A stretch of DNA of 64,000 nt from Chrysopilus asiliformis (Eukaryota > Arthropoda > Insecta > Diptera > Rhagionidae), in the NCBI GenBank assembly GCA_964034945.1, contig OZ035960.1, positions 22,989,487-23,053,486 of the forward strand, in the 5' to 3' direction. A program made the translations under genes and the position numbers. Shown here in pieces: positions 57,856 to 64,000 of the stretch. Below the pieces are notes generated by a model that was not told where the DNA came from, made no database searches, and worked only from the letters and a program-made list of their open reading frames with translations. Every line of letters starts with the position of its first letter. Positions within the stretch are counted from its first letter, which is position 1.

Positions 57856-58881
57856 TAAGAGACGGGAAAATTTGAACCGTAAAGTTTACACTTGTGATTT
57901 TTTTTTGAATTTCTGCACGAATTTTCATCAGAATTCTTTGCGTGAATTTTTTCCTCTATCGCAAAATAAAAAAAACTCAAGTTCCGCCCGGCGTCTTTGT
58001 GCAACATAAAAGAATCAAGAAAAGATTTAGAAAAAATTCGCGGAATAATGCTAGGTGTAAATGATGCCTAACGCATCAATTTATTTGTACACTGATTTGT
58101 GTGAAAAATAGGTTATGGTTTATGAACAACCCCTCACAGTCTAAACACATTGGTATGATACAAACACCTAAACTCTATTTATAGTTTCACCAGAAAAAAG
58201 ACCAATAAATAACGAAAAGTGAACACCCTACATGTTTTATAAATGACCTTACTAAATTATTTAAAGCTTTTTATTGTGAAATAAAAATGTTCATTTTGTC
58301 TACTATAACAAGTAAAGTTCACAAATTACAAAATTTGACCTCTGTATAACTCTTTTAGAGCATAAGAGAATTAATAATATTTCAACGATAATACCGAGAG
58401 TATTTAGTCATTGTTACAATTTATTGTACATCGTATTTTGACAAATAGAGTAAATAATAACCATATTCAATAACTGTCACAGCTATGCTAATCAGATAAA
58501 ATATAACAATAACATTTATAAGGGCACAATACCATGTACCTTAATTACTATCAATACCATTTATCAAAAGATATTCCATTCATTTATCAATTAGTGTGAA
58601 ATTTTTTTTTATAATGTTGACTTTTTTTAAATGTATATGTCTGCCATTCAGCTTTTCTAAAGCCAAATGTCAATCTAAATTATATATACTCTTTTTAAAT
58701 TTAATTTTGTTGAAAAGAATTTTGTTTCAAAGTACGAAATAATTCAATTTATAAAAAAAAACAATTGAATCAATAGAAATGTTTTGTCAAAGAAAATTTA
58801 ACTTTAATTCGTGTATAAAATTTCATAACAGTACCTAGTATAAAATTCGATCGCAGAAATTTAAAAATTTTAAAAAACTTT
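57856..58881. other. Non-coding stretch, nothing recognised
   Basis: Very A+T-rich with no gene or repeat recognised. Confidence 0.5.
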
Positions 58882-58883
58882 TA

Positions 58884-59380
58884 CAGGTATCCCTCGAGTT
58901 ACACGGTACTTGAGTTACGCGAATTTCAAGTTACGCGGAAAAAATTGCGTCAGTGCTCGAGTTGCGCGGTACGATTTTGGAGCAATTTTTATTTAAAAAG
59001 AAAATATTGTAATTATAGATGAATGTTTTTATATAAAAAAGATAATAGGTATGTCGTCGCCTGAGAATTTAAGTGTCGTATGTAGTTTTTTTCCAGTTTT
59101 GAATTGGGATAAGTTTCTGAGTTTTTCAAAGCTGCTTTTAAATTTGGTGCAATTCATTTTTAATTTCTTTAAAGACAAATGCTAATTCTGTATTCGATTT
59201 AAATTTGAAAAAAATCGGTCCGCTGGAAAAAGAGTTATGATACTGTAAACTCAATTCACTCAAAACCAACGAAAGTTACATACGACATTTAAATTCTCAG
59301 CCGACGATGTATTGTTTTGCACTAATCCTGAGTCTCAACTTACGCGGAAACAATTAACCGCGTAACTCGAGGGATACCTG
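58884..59380. mobile_element. pogo/Tigger-type MITE with TA duplication
   Basis: The 497-bp element starts CAGGTATCCCTCGAGTTACA and ends GTAACTCGAGGGATACCTG, flanked by TA (58882-58883 and 59381-59382). The CAGG-TA-CCCTCGAGTTACGCGG terminus is typical of pogo-like DNA transposons. A second internal inverted pair (ACATACGAC and GTCGTATGT segments) adds to the foldback. It has inserted at the edge of HMT copy 5. Confidence 0.85.
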
Positions 59381-59382
59381 TA

Positions 59383-60114
59383 TTTAAAAAATGTACTGAA
59401 AAGAAAAAAATAGCTCTTAGGTGTTGTGTATCAGAAATAAAAGCGAGATAAATATTTATTTTACTTTATTTTTATGCTTTTATCTCTGATACATAGAGCC
59501 AAAAAAATTATTTTTTTTTATTTTTAGTACATCTTTTTAATAAAAGCTTAACAGTGATTTTGTTTTACTTTTTATAATTTTATCTTTTTTAGTCATTTTG
59601 TATTTGATGTTGTGTTTGAACCTATATATACTTTTTATTCTTCCAATATATGTCCTTGACCTCGAAATATCCTTACGGGTTTTTTGACTCCAGAATCGGA
59701 TTCAGCAACCCCAAAAACCCCAGTGGAGATTTTTTTCAGAAAATTTAAGGAAAAGGATAATCACCTTATGCTGGGATTTTTTTTAAATTCCGTTATCCTT
59801 TCACAACCTTCCATTATCCTTTCAGATTTCTAAGCGTCAGAATCGAAATAAGAGACCCCAAAAAACCCGCCGACGATATATTTGTCCGGAAAATTTGAGG
59901 AAAAGGATAATCATGTTATCCTTACAAGGCCTTCTCTTATCCTTACAAGCACGAAGTAGTGAAAATATTTTTTTGTCACCGGACTCACGTTTGCGTGCAA
60001 AATTTCAAATCAATCGGACGAGTGGAAGTGGGCCAAAATTAGATTACAAGATTTGACCCTGACAGACAAAACAAGTAACACATAAAAAACCAAGCTAAAT
60101 AAAATCTTTTAAAA
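59383..60114 (+). mobile_element. HMT composite element, copy 5
   Basis: The hairpin (about 59391-59545) pairs ATCAGAAATAAAAGCGAGAT with its partial inverse. About 2.5 diverged 122-bp units follow (59650-59945), then the tail GCACGAAGTAGTGAAAATAT, CAATCGGACGAGTGGAAGTG, ACCCTGACAGACAAAACAAG and CTAAATAAAATCTTTTAAAA. The MITE at 58884 cuts its left end, and the Penelope element has inserted into its last bases. Confidence 0.7.
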
Positions 60115-60674
60115 TGTATTAGTTTGGCGGGCTTAGCGGTCCAATTTTAGGAAATAAAACAAAAATTAATGTTCAATTTTCCAGCCTGACGTTTCGAGCC
60201 TTGTTTTAGCTCATCTTCAGAGGCCTATTTTTAATATATTTTATTAAGCACCAAAAAATAAATATTGTTTTTACAAAGGGGACTTACGTTGAACAATCAT
60301 TTGAATATAATATGTTTTTACTGTCAATATTTAGCCGTAAAAACTTTGTCGAAATGTTACATTAAAATAAATAAATAAATAAATAAATAACATATGAAAT
60401 ATACTTTAAATTGACAAGCAAATATGAAGAAAACGAAAAAAGAAAAAACGAAAAAAGGAAACAGCTGACTGTGGTAACAGTTCAGTACAGCAACAAACAG
60501 TTTTTAATGTGATAGTATAGGTTAAGTTATGTCTATTTCTCTTCTCTTTCTTTTGCGTGTATTGGTTTGAATATCTTCTACTAAAGCACAATATATCGCG
60601 TTCATGTCTTCAGTGTCTCGTTTTTTGTTGTATGTGTTCTGTGTGTAGATGTGTAAAGCTTCAGTTGTCAAACG
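60115..60674 (-). repeat. Left arm of the Penelope inverted repeat
   Basis: It mirrors 60931-61490, with left plus right coordinates summing to 121605. It contains the same 61-codon open frame (60406-60591) as the right arm and the same (AAAT)n tract. Confidence 0.92.
60184..60224 (-). ncRNA. Hammerhead-like ribozyme motif, left arm
   Basis: This is the inverse copy of the motif at 61381-61421. Confidence 0.4.
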
Positions 60675-61083
60675 GAAACAAAAAAGATCAAACATAATCT
60701 ATAAAATACCTTGTAAAGGCAACGAGGGAACAGGGGAACCCTGTTCTCTTAATTATGTTGGTCAAACAGGTCAATTTCTGGAAAAACGAATAATTGGGCA
60801 TAAGAGTAGCCTAAAAAGAGCACGAGAGAATCCTCATCACACTGCAGTGGTAGAGCATTATCTCGAAGTTGGCCACACACCGGACTTTGAAAACACAAAG
60901 ATAATAGACACACAAAGTAACTACAATAAACGTTTGACAACTGAAGCTTTACACATCTACACACAGAACACATACAACAAAAAACGAGACACTGAAGACA
61001 TGAACGCGATATATTGTGCTTTAGTAGAAGATATTCAAACCAATACACGCAAAAGAAAGAGAAGAGAAATAGACATAACTTAA
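60675..61083 (+). pseudogene. GIY-YIG endonuclease domain of a Penelope-like element (fragment)
   Basis: The open frame 60649-61083 encodes 144 residues. Its first nine or so come from the inverted left arm, so the ATG is accidental. From residue 16 it reads IIYKIPCKGNEG, then LNYVGQTGQFLEKRIIGHKS, AVVEHYLEVGHTPDFENTKI and a basic C-terminus (TRKRKRREIDIT). The YKI ... YVGQT ... R-x3-H ... EH ... GH-x4-FENT pattern is the GIY-YIG nuclease of Penelope-type retroelements, preceded by paired cysteines (residues 22 and 32). In intact elements it follows a reverse transcriptase, absent here. Catalytic-type Tyr, Arg, His and Glu positions look intact, but without the RT the fragment is not autonomous. 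Confidence 0.85.
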
Positions 61084-61490
61084 CCTATACTATCACATTA
61101 AAAACTGTTTGTTGCTGTACTGAACTGTTACCACAGTCAGCTGTTTCCTTTTTTCGTTTTTTCTTTTTTCGTTTTCTTCATATTTGCTTGTCAATTTAAA
61201 GTATATTTCATATGTTATTTATTTATTTATTTATTTATTTTAATGTAACATTTCGACAAAGTTTTTACGGCTAAATATTGACAGTAAAAACATATTATAT
61301 TCAAATGATTGTTCAACGTAAGTCCCCTTTGTAAAAACAATATTTATTTTTTGGTGCTTAATAAAATATATTAAAAATAGGCCTCTGAAGATGAGCTAAA
61401 ACAAGGCTCGAAACGTCAGGCTGGAAAATTGAACATTAATTTTTGTTTTATTTCCTAAAATTGGACCGCTAAGCCCGCCAAACTAATACA
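60931..61490 (+). repeat. Right arm of the Penelope inverted repeat
   Basis: It contains the last ~50 codons of the GIY-YIG frame, the 3' untranslated region with a (TTTA)n tract (61214-61241), and the hammerhead-like motif. Confidence 0.92.
61381..61421 (+). ncRNA. Hammerhead-like ribozyme motif, right arm
   Basis: In order: GCCT (stem I), CTGAAGA (CUGANGA box), GAGC-loop-GCTC (stem II), GAAA, C and GTC (cleavage-type triplet), AGGC closing stem I with GCCT. Penelope-like elements are known to carry hammerhead motifs with minimal stem III. Here one unpaired T sits between the box and stem II, so activity is uncertain. Confidence 0.45.
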
Positions 61491-61539
61491 AATAATATTA
61501 CACGGTCGACATATAATCAAATCTTTTAAAATGTGTATT

Positions 61540-63234
61540 TTATTGGTCTGGTTGGTATGCAAGAAATTTAAAATGTCATTTTAGAGATAATAAATTTACC
61601 GGGAGTATAAATTTTTAGATAATAATTTGAACTTTAACCGAAGGTCGCCCGATCCTTATCCAATTTTATTGCATCGCAATTCTTATTTTCATATTTTATT
61701 ATTCAGAATAATATTACTGAAGAGTGATAACATTTGTTGTAATTTTCTCATTTTCTTATTTCCATCTTATTCACGAAGTATTACATTTGTATTTTAGTCG
61801 TTAAGATATTCCGATTTTTACATTCTGCTGCGTAGCTATAGAAGGAAAGTATTGTATTCATGAACATGACCGACTTGAGGACGCGGGCAGATAGAAACTT
61901 TCTCATCAATACGAAATCCGTTTCAGAAAAAAATGATTAGGTCTGTCGATCTGATGATATAACGTACCGGAAAATTAAATATTAACTATAACGGGCACCT
62001 CCAATACACTTTTTTCAAATAAGTTGAAAATCTTTCGAAAACTACGAGCTTTTGAGAAAAAAATCCCCTATAATCAAATTTAAAGGAAATAAAATTTCCG
62101 ATATATTTTGTTTAATCCTTTTTTTTTTGTTGTATCTCTGACGGTTCTTGAGATATTTGAAACCATATTATTTTTTACATATGTATTTTTTCAGGAATCT
62201 TAAATATTGCAGAGGAAAGTTATGTGCTGTTCACATAAAATATTTTAATATAAACATCATTTTTATATTTTGTTACCTGCTATTTAAAGAAACCTCAAAA
62301 TCCTCAAATAAATATTAGCTACTTGAAAAATTAAGATTTTATGTAAATTTTTGGTGAAATTCGAATATAAATCTCTCCATACTATTGATTTTTTACTTAA
62401 AGTTGGTAATGTTTTTGGGAAACTTACAATATTCTGAAATATGTATTTGAAAAACTTGACATAAAATGAAACTTAAATTCATTTTTAAAATGGTGAATAT
62501 CATCTGTGGATGTATAGATTAAAAATAAAATTGGAATATTTTTCAGTCATTGATTGGAAAAGGAGTCGCTCGATTGAAGACACCTTGATGTAAGACATTT
62601 TTATATAAAGGTGGTTTTTTAATGAAACCAAAATTTTTTAGAAAGAGTATTTCTTGCCATTAGTGTTTAAAAATGTTTAAAAATGAGAAAAATTGCTGTT
62701 CTTGCCGAACTGCATTCTGCCGACCCAATTTTTGACCACTTTTTCTAGCAAATTTGAATCTTTTCCCGCTATGACCCGCTCAATATTGACTTTAAAGGTG
62801 TTAATTGTATCTGAAGAGGTTGTTCAAGCATGAAATGGCAAACTATATACTGATTAGAAATGTCTACGAAACTTTGACAAATGATTGCTAGTTTAACAAC
62901 TACCCTTTCGAAAATTTTATCACACCAAAAAACACCCGAGATATGAGGGGGTTAGAATGACAGTGAAGTAAGTCAAGTTTAACTATAGTGTTGAGTAATC
63001 AAGGGTTTTGTGAATATAGATGTAAAAAACTCCTAATGTTACCCAACCCTATTGCTTACAAGAGTATTATCAGTAATAGTGTAGTTTACCAATTTATGTC
63101 AGGCGAACAAAAAAATTTTTTATAACTACGAAGTTGTAAAAGCGAAAACTGACTTACTTCACTCTCATTCTAAACCCCTCATATGACTGTCAATGTTTAT
63201 CGGCTTTGTTATTTAAACGCAGTCAAAAGTTTTG
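61540..63234. other. Non-coding; K-family copy at about 61835-62200
   Basis: The K-family segment (reversed) shows GCTATAGAAGGAAAGTATTG, GGGCAGATAGAAACTTTCTC, ACGAAATCCGTTTC and then the AAAATTTCC/GGTTCTTGAGATAT module. Beyond it nothing is recognised. Confidence 0.45.
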
Positions 63235-63338
63235 CAGTGGAGTCCGCTTAAGAGCACTATGGCTTAAAATAAGATCCCGCTTAAACGCACAATGTCTTGT
63301 GGCAATTTTTAGGTGCCTCGGAATAAAAACACCGCTTA

Positions 63339-63951
63339 AGGTACGGTTTCGTTGGCAGCTACCGACGGCGGCCGCTGACAGCTAGCTGTTGACAGCCGCC
63401 GTTAAAAATGACTGCTCTTGTGGCAGAAACATGTTGGCGGTTTCGTTCACGCTGTCCGACAGCTCGTCGGCGGCTGTTGACAGCTAGCTGTTGCCGTTCG
63501 ACTGCTTTTGAACCAGTCTAGCGGCGTTATCGAAGCTGTCCATTCGATTTTTTCACAAGTGAAATTTCCACATTTAAGATAATTCGTATATTGTGAGTGA
63601 ATATATTCTTTATTTCTGCAAAAGAATAGTAGCTTTTTCATCAGAATTGTTTAAATGGCCATTTATTAGCAGATTAAAGCATCCTTCTTCTTCGCGAGAT
63701 TCAAAAATACTGTTTATAGGCTGCCTTTTATTTAATAGTATTAATCTAAGAAATTCTTCTTCTTCCTCTGCTTCAGTTAAAAGAATTTTCACCAAATCCA
63801 TTTTTATTTTAAATTTACTTGCGCACTTAGATTTGACTTTAAACAACTGTTCAACGGCTGCAACCAAAACAGTTAACGGCGCCGTCCAACAGCTGCCGTC
63901 GACACCCGCCGTTGACGGCCGCCGTCAACAGCGCCCAACGAAAACGTACCT
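63339..63951 (-). mobile_element. PIF/Harbinger element remnant, TTA duplication
   Basis: The 613-bp element has termini AGGTACGGTTTCGTTGG and CCAACGAAAACGTACCT, flanked by TTA (63336-63338 and 63952-63954). G+C-rich arms contain alternating GACAGCTAGCTGTTGACAGC and GCCGCCGT motifs. The centre holds a minus-strand frame resembling the start of a Harbinger transposase, which ties the TTA-flanked foldbacks to that superfamily. Confidence 0.78.
63610..63867 (-). pseudogene. Possible PIF/Harbinger transposase N-terminal fragment
   Basis: The 85-codon frame includes MDLVKILLTEAEEEEEFLRL and REEEGCFNLLINGHLNNSDE, then K. Acidic and Leu-rich starts followed by a 'GCF--L---L---D-KF' stretch are typical of HARBI1-like transposases upstream of the catalytic DDE nuclease. 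The frame stops just where the next conserved part would begin, as expected for a deletion derivative. The similarity is by eye and moderate. Confidence 0.45.
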
Positions 63952-64000
63952 TTAAAAGAACAACGCGCTTAAAAACACAATTTTTGCTGACATATTTAAC

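Larger units (their letters stand above)
60115..61490 (+). mobile_element. Penelope-like element, 3' part in inverted-repeat arrangement
   Basis: Two arms of about 560 bp (60115-60674 and 60931-61490) are inverse copies with almost no differences, around a 256-bp unique spacer. The spacer plus right arm is the 3' end of a Penelope-like retroelement (GIY-YIG coding end and 3' region); the left arm is an inverted copy of that end. A 16-bp direct repeat, AAATCTTTTAAAATGT, flanks it (60102-60117 and 61519-61534) and looks like the target duplication. Inverted terminal copies and variable-length duplications are known for Penelope elements. Confidence 0.85.
63235..64000 (+). mobile_element. pogo-like element left end (runs off the window)
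   Basis: CAGTGGAGTCCGCTTAAGAG is a pogo/Tigger-type terminus. Repeated CGCTTAA-type motifs follow (63283, 63333, 63964). Its right end is not in the window. A Harbinger-like element interrupts it. Confidence 0.5.

Noticed and set aside
60406..60591. 61-codon frame repeated identically at 61014-61199
   Set aside because: Identity is due to the inverted arms of the Penelope element; on the right arm it overlaps the GIY-YIG frame and has no protein signature.

Overview
The window is eukaryotic and strongly A+T-rich. It is almost entirely non-coding and most likely comes from an insect, probably a dipteran. The best clue is a single long exon on the minus strand (21721-22563). Its last 63 codons match the conserved N-terminal block of dipteran nitric oxide synthase (Nos). 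That exon ends in a textbook splice donor. A probable acceptor lies 565 bases upstream of the start codon, so it looks like the first coding exon, with the rest of the gene towards position 1 or beyond. I found no haem-oxygenase or reductase exon in the 21.7 kb downstream, so the next intron appears to be large.

Almost everything else I can explain is transposon debris, much of it bounded by exact target-site duplications (TSDs). hAT-like elements with 8-bp TSDs lie at 13463, 14545, 17044, 26278, 38175, 42856 and 54431; the copy at 26278 keeps the transposase C-terminus. Short PIF/Harbinger-like foldback elements with 3-bp TTA/TAA TSDs lie at 19936, 21270, 39157, 56166, 57180 and 63339; the last keeps a possible transposase N-terminus. 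There are two internally deleted mariner-type copies (23892 and 29361), a TA-flanked MITE (16542), a pogo/Tigger-type MITE (58884), a non-autonomous Helitron (35046), two 5'-truncated non-LTR 3' ends (38010 and 48093), and a Penelope-like element in a long inverted-repeat arrangement (60118).

Several dispersed families do not fit a named class. Family CT begins CTAGCTTGCATACCCG and is built of repeated ~170-bp modules (10906, 26579, 42512, 48827, 51051). Family PS begins AACATAACAAAAGCTAT and ends near ACGGGTATA (1912, 6863, 31099, 38665, 45838), with diverged relatives. Family K ends near GAGGAAAGTA. All of these carry CAGACAGA- or GACGGACA-type tracts near one end. The most distinctive is a composite family, here called HMT: a long hairpin, then a ~122-bp minisatellite rich in GTTATCCTTACAG, then a conserved tail (5365, 43324, 51540, 59381; hairpin only at 25612). 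The 43.9-44.55 kb hairpin is a nested three-way palindrome.

Elements are heavily nested: PS inside hAT, CT inside hAT, a MITE inside CT, Harbinger inside another foldback, and Penelope in the tail of an HMT copy. This gives relative ages. Most short open frames are chance or repeat-derived and were not called. Coordinates of diverged repeat copies are approximate; those with TSDs are exact as read.
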